NCBI GenBank assembly: GCA_050259035.1
Contig: JBLMZW010000054.1
Coordinates: 1 to 10,436, forward strand
DNA: 10,436 nt
Direction of reading: 5' to 3'
Source: JBLMZW01 sp050259035
Lineage (GTDB): Bacteria; Bacillota; Syntrophomonadia; Syntrophomonadales; DTU052
In this document: one piece after another, positions 1 to 6,023 of the stretch
How the letters are laid out: each line of letters starts with the position of its first letter
Numbering within the stretch: the stretch's first letter is position 1
The notes under the pieces: model-generated
What the model was told of the DNA's origin: nothing
Seen by the model: only the letters and a program-made list of their open reading frames with translations
The model's database searches: none
Position numbers and translations under genes: made by a program

Positions 1-1
1 A

Positions 2-196
2 AATTGCTATGACAACGCTCCTATGGAATCCTTCTGGGGTAAGCTCAAGACCGAATGGCTCTATGGAAAACGCTTTAAAACAAGAGAACAGGCTAGACAA
101 GCCGTATTTGAATATATTGAACTATTTTACAATCGAAAACGACTTCATTCTGCAAATGGCTATATAGCACCATTAAAAATGAAATGTGCAGCATGA
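2..196 (+). CDS. IS3-family transposase (OrfB), C-terminal fragment, 5' end cut by the window
   Basis: The open frame from the window edge reads 64 residues before TGA. It starts NCYDNAPMESFWGKLK and continues through FNYNRKR-like sequence (seen as FYNRKRLHSANGY) to a short basic tail. This is the end of the DDE integrase core of IS3-group transposases. The glutamate in PMESFW is the family's third catalytic acidic residue, and the YNRKRLH segment is the usual C-terminal signature. The enzyme cuts and joins the ends of the element. The two other catalytic aspartates lie outside the window, so it is unknown whether the gene is intact. No frameshift or stop interrupts the visible part. Confidence 0.9.
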   Translation, partial: NCYDNAPMESFWGKLKTEWLYGKRFKTREQARQAVFEYIELFYNRKRLHSANGYIAPLKMKCAA

Positions 197-235
197 CCAT
201 AAAATATTGCGTAGAGATTCGATTTTGGGTTTTCT

Positions 236-263
236 TCGTGTCTACAGGTTCTGGGTAAGGTCA
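236..263 (+). repeat. Candidate right terminal inverted repeat of the IS3-family element
   Basis: The stretch TCTACAGGTTCTGGGTAAGG followed by TCA lies just past the transposase stop. Its reverse complement begins TGACCTTACCC, as expected of an IS3 tip. The partner repeat is not visible, so the length and outer base are estimates. Confidence 0.45.
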
Positions 264-310
264 ACGCTATATAACCCGCTAATTGAATTTGATATATAGT
301 ACAAACAAGT

Positions 311-1228
311 CTAAACTAACTCCTTTAGTTTGCCTCCGATAGTCTCCTGGATAAGCTGCTGAAAAAATCGTTTCCGATTCTCCGGTTTTTCCGAATACAT
401 ATTATCGTCTGCCTCGCGGTAAGCATCACTTATGGTTCTGCTTTTATCCCAGACTGCCCAACCGATGGAAACACTTAAGGGAACCCCACGGTTTAAAGCA
501 TTGTATTTTTTAACTCCCTGACGAAGACGATTACAGGCATTTTCCACAACTGCCGCCGTACTATCAGGTAATAACACAGCAAATTCATCGCCGCCTATCC
601 TCGCTACCACGTCGTTTTCACGAAAGCAATTACGAATTATCGTTGCCGCCTGGATTAGAATGCGATCTCCCAACTGGTGTCCCATGGTATCGTTTATCAG
701 TTTTAAACCATCTACATCGCAACTAATTACTGCTACTGTATCGCATCGACCAGATTCCAGCCGGGTCATTTCCTGTTCGAAATATGATCTGTTATAAAGC
801 CCGGTTAATTCATCATGGAAACTTATATAACGAAGCTTTTCTTCAGTCTGTTTTCTTTCTGTGAGATCGGAAATTACTATCACAGTTCCCCAAAATTGAC
901 CATCTACTCCAACTAAACGTTTCATTAATATAACCAGGTACTTTCGTTCTCCATTAACGGCATCAACATCTTTGGCCAGGGTTAGTTTCTCAACATTGTC
1001 TGCAAAAAAACTATTTAAGTCCTCTGCAAGCCATGGTAGCACCTGGATTATTTCTTTCTTAATAGCCACATCGCTTTTATCTTTTTCAAGGAAGCTCTTA
1101 GCGAAACTGTTTAGATTCTCAATGTGGTGGTTTTCATCCAGCAGGATAATGGGAACCGGTAGGCTGTCGAATGCCATTAGAAACTTTTGTAATTGATTCT
1201 GTACATCATCTTTGTAATCTAATGTCAT
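311..1228 (-). CDS. PAS-GGDEF diguanylate cyclase, soluble
   Basis: A 305-residue protein predicted to condense two GTP into cyclic di-GMP. An N-terminal PAS-type sensor fold (about residues 12-125, ending in the linker SDLTERKQTEEKL) is joined to a GGDEF domain (about 130-290). The GGDEF domain starts with DELTGLYNR (139-147), has the metal-binding CDVDGLKLIND segment (170-180), an intact GGDEF active site (212-216) and the RxxD inhibitory site REND (203-206) at the standard five-residue distance. Synthesis is therefore probably subject to product inhibition. There is no signal peptide or membrane segment, so it should act in the cytosol. The start has a modest AAAGGGAAG ribosome site. The gene is monocistronic as far as can be seen, between guaA and the IS end; no convincing promoter was found in the 198-bp upstream gap. 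The PAS ligand cannot be told from sequence. Confidence 0.93.
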   Translation of the reverse strand: MTLDYKDDVQNQLQKFLMAFDSLPVPIILLDENHHIENLNSFAKSFLEKDKSDVAIKKEIIQVLPWLAEDLNSFFADNVEKLTLAKDVDAVNGERKYLVILMKRLVGVDGQFWGTVIVISDLTERKQTEEKLRYISFHDELTGLYNRSYFEQEMTRLESGRCDTVAVISCDVDGLKLINDTMGHQLGDRILIQAATIIRNCFRENDVVARIGGDEFAVLLPDSTAAVVENACNRLRQGVKKYNALNRGVPLSVSIGWAVWDKSRTISDAYREADDNMYSEKPENRKRFFQQLIQETIGGKLKELV

Positions 1229-1426
1229 TTAGCTTCCCTTTCTAATACTTCGATTACTAAGCGATTATTCTGCAAGCAGGCCATAGGTTATACCCGGCTG
1301 TATAGAACTAATCTAGGATGTCATTTTATGCGTAAATCAGTGACAATTTGTCGTTTGTATAGAATATTATCGTCTATCAACCGAAATATCTTGATCGATA
1401 TTTTTTAGGTATTGGGGTTATTTTGT

Positions 1427-2962
1427 CTACTCCCACTCAATCGTTCCTGGAGGTTTAGATGTGATATCATAGACCACCCGGTTGACCCCTTTCACCTCAT
1501 TCACTATGCGCCGGGACATGGTGTCCAATAACTCATAGGGAAGTCTAGCCCAATCAGCTGTCATAGCATCATCACTGGTAACTACTCGAATAATTACCGG
1601 GTAGGCATAGGTTCGCTCATCTCCCATTACACCTACACTCTTCATGGAAGGCAGAACCGCAAAGGACTGCCAGACTTCCTTGTTCAAGCCGGCTTTGTAA
1701 ATCTCGGAGGTAACAATGGCATCGGCTTCACGCAAGACCGCCAGTTTTTCCGCAGAAACTTCGCCCAGGATTCGTATGGCTAATCCCGGGCCTGGGAAGG
1801 GCTGCCGCCATACGATTTCTTCGGGCAATCCTAATTCCTCACCTACAGCCCGAACTTCATCCTTAAACAATAGACGCAGGGGCTCCACCAGCTTAAACTG
1901 CATATCTTCCGGAAGTCCACCCACGTTATGATGGCTCTTAATGGTGGCGGCTGTACTGGTTCCACTTTCAATAACATCCGGGTATAAAGTACCCTGAACC
2001 AAAAAATCTGCTTCTCCTAATTTACGGGCTTCATCTTCAAATACCCTGATAAACTCGTTGCCAATAATCTTGCGTTTCTGTTCAGGATCGGTTACTCCCT
2101 GTAGTTTGGTAAGAAAACGTTCCCTCGCATCAACATGTACTAAATCAATGTTGAGGTTATCCTTAAAGGTTCGAACCACTTGTTCCGCTTCATCTTTACG
2201 CAATAGACCATGGTCAACAAATATACAGGTAAGTTGATTCCCCACCGCCCGGTGAACCAGAACGGCGGCCACGGAGGAATCTACCCCTCCGCTCAGTCCA
2301 CATATAATCTTCTGGTCTCCTACCTCATTTTGAACCTGTTTAACCGTTTCCGAAATGAAATGGGTTATAGTCCAATCACCACGGCAACCGCAGATATCGA
2401 AAATAAAATGTCTCAGGATATCATCCCCCAGAGGAGTATGCCTTACCTCTGGATGAAACTGAACTCCATAGAATCGTCTTTCCGGGTTATACATCCCGGC
2501 AACCGGACAATTCTCAGTATGGCCTGATACTAAAAAGCCAGTGGGTATTTCGGCTACTGAATCACCATGGCTCATCCACACCTGAAACGAGTCTGGCATT
2601 CCGGTAAATACCGGGTTGTCATCGGTAGCTCTTATGAACTCCATTTTCCCATATTCCCGCAGCTCAGCCCGTTCTACTCTTCCCCCTAACTCCTGGGCCA
2701 TCAAATGCATGCCATAGCAGATTCCCAGTATAGGAATACCCAAGTCAAAAATCCGCGAGTCGCAGCGAGGTGCTCCTGGGATATGAACACTAGCCGGGCC
2801 GCCAGAGAAAATTATTCCCTTGGGCTTCATAGCCGCCAGTTCATCATAGGAAATATGATAGGGGTGCATTTCGCTGTATACCGCCAGATCTCTTACTCTT
2901 CTGGCAATCAACTGGTTGTACTGCCCCCCAAAATCCAATACAACAATCAGTTCTTTCTCCAT
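1427..2962 (-). CDS. guaA: GMP synthase, glutamine-hydrolysing
   Basis: The enzyme converts XMP, ATP and glutamine to GMP, the last step of de novo guanine nucleotide synthesis. The 511-residue product (family about 510-525) has an N-terminal class I glutamine amidotransferase domain (about 1-190) with the GICYG nucleophile Cys82 and the His170/Glu172 pair in QFHPE. It is followed by the ATP-pyrophosphatase domain with the P-loop SGGVDSS (224-230) and the dimerisation domain ending GTIEWE. The frame stays open upstream to 3010, but the ATG at 2962 is preceded by AGGAGT at about seven bases and gives the canonical MEKELIVVLDFGGQ start, so the 16-residue extension is rejected. It begins 11 bases after the hpt stop. 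The hpt TAG forms part of the guaA ribosome site, which suggests translational coupling in one operon. No strong terminator was found after the stop. Confidence 0.97.
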   Translation of the reverse strand: MEKELIVVLDFGGQYNQLIARRVRDLAVYSEMHPYHISYDELAAMKPKGIIFSGGPASVHIPGAPRCDSRIFDLGIPILGICYGMHLMAQELGGRVERAELREYGKMEFIRATDDNPVFTGMPDSFQVWMSHGDSVAEIPTGFLVSGHTENCPVAGMYNPERRFYGVQFHPEVRHTPLGDDILRHFIFDICGCRGDWTITHFISETVKQVQNEVGDQKIICGLSGGVDSSVAAVLVHRAVGNQLTCIFVDHGLLRKDEAEQVVRTFKDNLNIDLVHVDARERFLTKLQGVTDPEQKRKIIGNEFIRVFEDEARKLGEADFLVQGTLYPDVIESGTSTAATIKSHHNVGGLPEDMQFKLVEPLRLLFKDEVRAVGEELGLPEEIVWRQPFPGPGLAIRILGEVSAEKLAVLREADAIVTSEIYKAGLNKEVWQSFAVLPSMKSVGVMGDERTYAYPVIIRVVTSDDAMTADWARLPYELLDTMSRRIVNEVKGVNRVVYDITSKPPGTIEWE

Positions 2963-2973
2963 AATGATTACTC

Positions 2974-3516
2974 CTATTCTTTTACTAGTGTAGCCGGGTC
3001 CAATATACACACACAGGGTAAATTCCGGTATTTTTCCGCATAGTCCAACCCGTATCCTACCACAAAATGGTCAGGAATACTGAAGCCATTGTAGTCAGGT
3101 ATTATCTGGACCTTGCGTCGGCTTGGCTTATCAAGAAAAGTGCATATACGTATGCTCTGGGGATTACGCTTTTTTAGTATTTCCGTAATGTATTTCAGTG
3201 TCAGCCCTGAATCTATAATATCTTCTACGATCAGTATGTTTTTACCTTCAACTGATTGTTCAAGGTCCTTCATTATACGTACTTCGCCCGAAGACTCAGT
3301 AGAAAGACCATAACTGGAAACTGCCATGAAGTCAATCTTTAATGGAATGTTGATGCCTCTTATCAGATCGGCCATAAAAACAAAAGCACCCTTTAAAATT
3401 CCAACCACCAGCAACTCCTGCCCGGAGTAATCCTGGTTGATAGAATCAGTTAGGGCCTTAGTTCGGGTTTGTATATCTTGTTCTGATAACAGAACCTTGG
3501 CACCGTGTAAATCCAC
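2974..3516 (-). CDS. hpt: Hypoxanthine (guanine) phosphoribosyltransferase
   Basis: Purine salvage enzyme transferring ribose-5-phosphate from PRPP to hypoxanthine or guanine to make IMP or GMP. The 180-residue product matches the family length (about 175-185). The PRPP-binding loop VEDIIDSGLTL sits at 97-107. The early loop VGILKGAFVF (38-47) and the late base-contact region HFVVGYGLDYAEKYRNLP (150-167) are typical of bacterial HPRTs. Start choice: the frame is open to 3597, but that includes the promoter. An ATG at 3522 directly abuts the ribosome site GGGAGGG, whereas the GTG at 3516, two codons later, is six bases away and gives MDLHGAKVLL. I prefer the GTG; the ATG would add two residues. 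It is the first gene of the hpt-guaA operon. That pairing makes sense because HPRT supplies IMP/GMP by salvage and GuaA makes GMP. Confidence 0.94.
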   Translation of the reverse strand: MDLHGAKVLLSEQDIQTRTKALTDSINQDYSGQELLVVGILKGAFVFMADLIRGINIPLKIDFMAVSSYGLSTESSGEVRIMKDLEQSVEGKNILIVEDIIDSGLTLKYITEILKKRNPQSIRICTFLDKPSRRKVQIIPDYNGFSIPDHFVVGYGLDYAEKYRNLPCVCILDPATLVKE

Positions 3517-3522
3517 TGGCAT

Positions 3523-3529
3523 CCCTCCC
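3523..3529 (-). promoter_or_regulatory. Shine-Dalgarno site that decides the hpt start
   Basis: GGGAGGG lies immediately before the ATG at 3522 with no spacer, and six bases before the GTG at 3516. Normal spacing favours the GTG start. Confidence 0.6.
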
Positions 3530-3537
3530 ACATCTGG

Positions 3538-3566
3538 ATTATAGCAGCAGGCTGGAGGGGTGTCAA
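3538..3566 (-). promoter_or_regulatory. Perfect-consensus sigma-A promoter of hpt-guaA
   Basis: On the minus strand TTGACA (3566-3561) and TATAAT (3543-3538) are separated by exactly 17 bases, a full match to the vegetative consensus. Transcription should begin near 3531-3533, leaving only about 15-17 bases before the GTG start of hpt (9-11 to the ATG). There is no room for a riboswitch or attenuator leader. The -35 box overlaps the T-tract of the preceding terminator. Expression is expected to be strong unless a repressor acts here; no operator is apparent. Confidence 0.88.
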
Positions 3567-3591
3567 AGAAAAGGGCCTCTTGCGAGGCCCT
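3565..3591 (-). terminator. Rho-independent terminator of the membrane-protein gene
   Basis: A perfect 8-bp stem AGGGCCTC/GAGGCCCT with a four-base loop (3572-3591) is followed on the minus strand by TTTTCTTT. The TAG stop of the gene ending at 3590 lies in the first stem arm. The plus-strand side lacks a T-tract, so it acts on minus-strand transcripts only. It insulates hpt-guaA from the upstream gene. Confidence 0.88.
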
Positions 3592-4276
3592 AATCAATCT
3601 TTGGTTTTTCTACCGTTATTCGCTTGTTAAAATCCTTAAATGTTACCTGCATTTGCAGGTAGGTTTTGGGGCTATTTTTACTTACAGCTGAAAGTGTTGC
3701 CTTGCGAACAACTTTTTCGTCGGAATCTATCCATATTTTATAGGTAAAGTCCTGCCAGAGAATCTCCATCAGTTCGTTTTCGACACTGGGTTTACAGCAA
3801 ACCAGTGCACACCGGTTGCCATCAACCCGCTCCCACCCGGTACGCTGAATCTCTCCTATACTTTTAAAATTAAAGTTTGATAAAGGATCTAACTCGGATA
3901 TTAAAACCTTCGTGGAATTACTTTGGACATCCTTTATAACTAACCACTTTTTTGAAAACGCGTCTTTGTTATAAATCGTCCCGTCGATATGATAGATATC
4001 AACCGGGGTCTTTACCATCTCCCCCTTTATATGTATATTGCCGTCTTTGCTCTTTTCGCCTTCTACTCTGCTTATCACCTCCCTCCTACCTTCCACCACT
4101 AAGGAAGAGTTAAGGTTATATTTGAAACTCAAGGCCGCTGCGGTGTTCTTAAGGGACTGGTCCAGCAATTCGTTGGGGTCTATTCTGCTCTCCTGGTAAC
4201 GAGGCCACATCCACCAGGCAAGGATTCCCAAGAGCACCACAATGGCCGGGAAAATATACCACCATTTAAGTCTCAT
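3590..4276 (-). CDS. Membrane-anchored extracytoplasmic protein of unknown function, possibly LolA/LppX-like fold
   Basis: I do not recognise a named family with certainty. The 228-residue product has one hydrophobic segment (about 5-24, rich in Trp, after MRLKWW), then a polar domain expected outside the membrane. There is no lipobox cysteine, so it looks like an uncleaved N-terminal anchor. The outer domain alternates short beta-like stretches (SSLVVEGRREVISRVEGE, IHIKGEM, VDIYHIDGTIYNK, KKWLVIKD, YKIWIDSDEKVVRKATL, YLQMQVTF). This is reminiscent of the open beta-barrel LolA/LppX/LprG-type carrier proteins of Gram-positive envelopes; that is a pattern-based inference only. The ATG at 4276 is preferred because AGAGGGA lies about six bases before it; an ATG two codons earlier (4282) abuts that site. 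The gene is divergent from glnA and closed by its own terminator. No clear promoter was identified. Confidence 0.75.
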   Translation of the reverse strand: MRLKWWYIFPAIVVLLGILAWWMWPRYQESRIDPNELLDQSLKNTAAALSFKYNLNSSLVVEGRREVISRVEGEKSKDGNIHIKGEMVKTPVDIYHIDGTIYNKDAFSKKWLVIKDVQSNSTKVLISELDPLSNFNFKSIGEIQRTGWERVDGNRCALVCCKPSVENELMEILWQDFTYKIWIDSDEKVVRKATLSAVSKNSPKTYLQMQVTFKDFNKRITVEKPKID

Positions 4277-4381
4277 TATCATTCCCTCTTTGTTTTTGCT
4301 TATATTCTATTAGGAATGAGGCATGGATATAACTGGCACTAAATGGTTGTTAACAATTCCGCCTGGCGCAATGCAACTTTC

Positions 4382-4411
4382 TTTACTGCGGAAAGATATG
4401 TCTGATATAAT
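4382..4411 (+). promoter_or_regulatory. Candidate glnA promoter with extended -10
   Basis: TATAAT at 4406-4411 is preceded by TGA, giving the TGnTATAAT extended -10. An upstream TTTACT (4382-4387) lies 18 bases away and matches four of six -35 positions. Transcription would start near 4418, giving a leader of about 43 bases to the GTG start. This also rules out the longer reading frame that begins at 4323. No GlnR-type operator could be assigned. Confidence 0.6.
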
Positions 4412-4445
4412 TCTAGCGGGTATTTTTTTCCGCCATACGGATAAA

Positions 4446-4452
4446 GGGGAGG
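4446..4452 (+). promoter_or_regulatory. Shine-Dalgarno site that decides the glnA start
   Basis: GGGGAGG sits eight bases before the GTG at 4461. None of the upstream in-frame ATG codons (4323, 4371, 4398) has a comparable site or gives a family-like N-terminus. Confidence 0.75.
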
Positions 4453-4460
4453 ATGAATTA

Positions 4461-5891
4461 GTGTTTAAAACTTACGAGGAAGTTAAAAAGTATTGCGAAG
4501 ACCATCGGATCCAGATGATTGATTTCAAAATGATCGATTTGATGGGACGCTGGCGTCACCTGGGCATTCCGGTAGGAAGGTTCACTCCGGAGACTCTGAA
4601 GAGTGGGATAGGCTTTGACGGCTCAAATTACGGTTTTGCCCCAGTCGAAAAGAGTGACATGGTATTTATCCCGGACATAACTACGGCCATCATTGATCCC
4701 TTTGTTGAAGTCCCAACCATATCAATGATCGGAGACGTTTTTGTTATCGGTAATCCCCACCGGCGCTTTGAGCAGGATCCCCGAACCATAGCTTTCAAAG
4801 CCGAAGAATACATGAAATCAACTGGTATCGCTGATGAAATGAGAATCGGACCGGAATTCGAATTCTATGTGTTTGATCATATGAGTTATTCATTGAGTCC
4901 GCAAAACATTGGATTCCGAATTGATGCCGAACAGGCTGAATGGAATAGTGGGGATGAAGAGTACCAGAATCTGGGTTATAAAGTCCCGGCCAAGGGAGGT
5001 TATCATATGACCCCTCCCATGGATGTTCTCTACGATCTGCGGAGCCGGATGTGCATGATGCTGGAAGAAAGAAATGTTCTGGTTAAATACCATCACCACG
5101 AAGTCGGCGGACCTGGTCAATTGGAGATTGAAGTTGAATTTGGCGGCATGCGGGAAATGGCTGATAAAACTATGCTGGTCAAATACCTGGTCAAAAATGC
5201 TGCGTTTAATGAGGGTAAAACCGTTACCTTTATGCCCAAGCCTCTCTTGGCCGAAGCCGGCAACGGCATGCATGTGCACATGCATCTTTTCAAGAATGGG
5301 AAACCTTTATTTTACGATGAAAATGGCTATTCTGGGCTAAGTGAATTGGCTTTAAACTTTATAGGCGGTATCCTGAAACATGCTCCCGCCTTGTGCGCCT
5401 TCACCAATCCCAGCACTAACAGTTTTAAGAGGCTGGTACCCGGTTATGAAGCTCCGGTTAGCATATGTTTCGCTACCGCCAACCGCAGTGCTGTAATTCG
5501 CATTCCTGATTATGCTAAATCTCCTACCCAAAAGCGTTTTGAGCTAAGATGTCCTGATGCCACCTGCAATCCTTATTTCGCTTACTCAGCGATACTTATG
5601 GCTGGTCTGGACGGCGTCGAGCAGAAGGTTGATCCTACCGCTGCGGGTTATGGTCCCTATGATGTAAATTTATATAACTTATCACGTAAGGAACAAGCCA
5701 AAATTAAAGCTCTTCCGACTTCCCTGGATCAGGCTCTGGATGCCATGGAAAAAGATTATCAGTTCCTGCTTAAGGGAGACGTTTTCTCCAAACGTTTGTT
5801 GGAGATCTGGACAGAAAAGAAGCGGGCGGAAGCGAAAAAAGTCAATCAGATTCCCCATCCGGCTGAATTCCAACTTTATTACGATCTGTAG
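4461..5891 (+). CDS. glnA: Glutamine synthetase type I (beta-like form)
   Basis: Makes glutamine from glutamate, ammonia and ATP in the cytosol, probably as a dodecamer. From the GTG start the product has 476 residues, close to the 468-475 of beta-type enzymes. The N-terminal beta-grasp domain contains MIDFKMIDLMGRWRH and GFDGSNYGF. The catalytic domain has metal and substrate residues E132 and E134 (GPEFEFY), E214 (HHHEV), E222 (GPGQLEIE), H271 (GNGMHVHMH), the flap glutamate E330 (VPGYEAP), the arginines of NRSAVIRIP (341-349) and E361 (RFELRCPD). The insertion before KGGYHMTPP and the C-terminus ending HPAEFQLYYDL resemble the enterobacterial beta form rather than the shorter Bacillus alpha form. 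Tyr405 in NLYNLSRKE sits where the adenylylated tyrosine lies in beta enzymes. Whether it is modified here is unknown. The gene is monocistronic, with its own promoter and terminator. Confidence 0.95.
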   Translation: MFKTYEEVKKYCEDHRIQMIDFKMIDLMGRWRHLGIPVGRFTPETLKSGIGFDGSNYGFAPVEKSDMVFIPDITTAIIDPFVEVPTISMIGDVFVIGNPHRRFEQDPRTIAFKAEEYMKSTGIADEMRIGPEFEFYVFDHMSYSLSPQNIGFRIDAEQAEWNSGDEEYQNLGYKVPAKGGYHMTPPMDVLYDLRSRMCMMLEERNVLVKYHHHEVGGPGQLEIEVEFGGMREMADKTMLVKYLVKNAAFNEGKTVTFMPKPLLAEAGNGMHVHMHLFKNGKPLFYDENGYSGLSELALNFIGGILKHAPALCAFTNPSTNSFKRLVPGYEAPVSICFATANRSAVIRIPDYAKSPTQKRFELRCPDATCNPYFAYSAILMAGLDGVEQKVDPTAAGYGPYDVNLYNLSRKEQAKIKALPTSLDQALDAMEKDYQFLLKGDVFSKRLLEIWTEKKRAEAKKVNQIPHPAEFQLYYDL

Positions 5892-5909
5892 ATTATCAAG
5901 ACTGTTTCG

Positions 5910-5946
5910 AAGGCCGCTTTCCCATGTGGGAAGCGGCCTTTTTATT
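5910..5946 (+). terminator. Rho-independent terminator of glnA
   Basis: GGCCGC-T-TTCCC pairs with GGGAAGCGGCC (5912-5938) around the loop ATGT, with one bulged T, plus flanking A-T pairs. It is followed by TTTTTATTT. It begins 18 bases after the glnA stop. Confidence 0.92.
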
Positions 5947-6023
5947 TAACCAATTAAACCTTCTTAAACTAAACGTAATGAGATAACATTAGGTTAGGGG
6001 ATTGGGTCAAATGTTGTTGGCCT

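Larger units (their letters stand above)
1..263 (+). mobile_element. Right end of an IS3-family insertion sequence (left part outside the window)
   Basis: The segment contains the C-terminus of an IS3-type transposase followed by about 67 non-coding bases ending in a candidate terminal inverted repeat. Read outward-in on the other strand, the end begins TGACCTTACCCAG, which fits the TGA-starting tips usual in this family. The left end, the orfA gene and the target-site duplication are not in the window, so the exact boundary (near 261-263) is inferred. The element stops about 48 bases short of the 3' end of the GGDEF gene, so it does not interrupt it. Confidence 0.75.

Noticed and set aside
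313..331. AAACTAA/TTAGTTT hairpin at the 3' end of the GGDEF gene
   Set aside because: It is a seven-pair A-T-rich stem within the coding end, with no solid T-tract after it on the minus strand.
1342..1352. GACAATTTGTC palindrome between guaA and the GGDEF gene
   Set aside because: A single short palindrome with no associated promoter; it cannot be distinguished from chance.
1384..1406. AAATATC/GATATTT hairpin downstream of guaA
   Set aside because: The stem is only A-T rich, and the T-tract is on the plus strand, opposite to guaA transcription. Too weak to call a terminator.
2963..3010. A 16-residue N-terminal extension of GuaA
   Set aside because: It overlaps the end of hpt, and the internal ATG has a well-spaced AGGAGT and the canonical N-terminus.
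4347..4356. TTGTTAACAA palindrome in the gap between the membrane-protein gene and glnA, considered as an operator
   Set aside because: Ten A-T-rich palindromic bases are likely by chance, it does not fit the GlnR/TnrA spacing, and no second copy is seen.
4323..4460. A 46-residue N-terminal extension of glutamine synthetase from ATG 4323
   Set aside because: It has no ribosome site and no family match, and an extended -10 promoter lies within it. The GTG at 4461 has a strong Shine-Dalgarno and gives the expected length.
6002..6018. TTGGGTC-N5-TTGTT just before the activator gene, resembling a sigma-54 promoter
   Set aside because: The invariant GC of the -12 element is missing (GT instead), and the predicted start of transcription would fall inside the reading frame.
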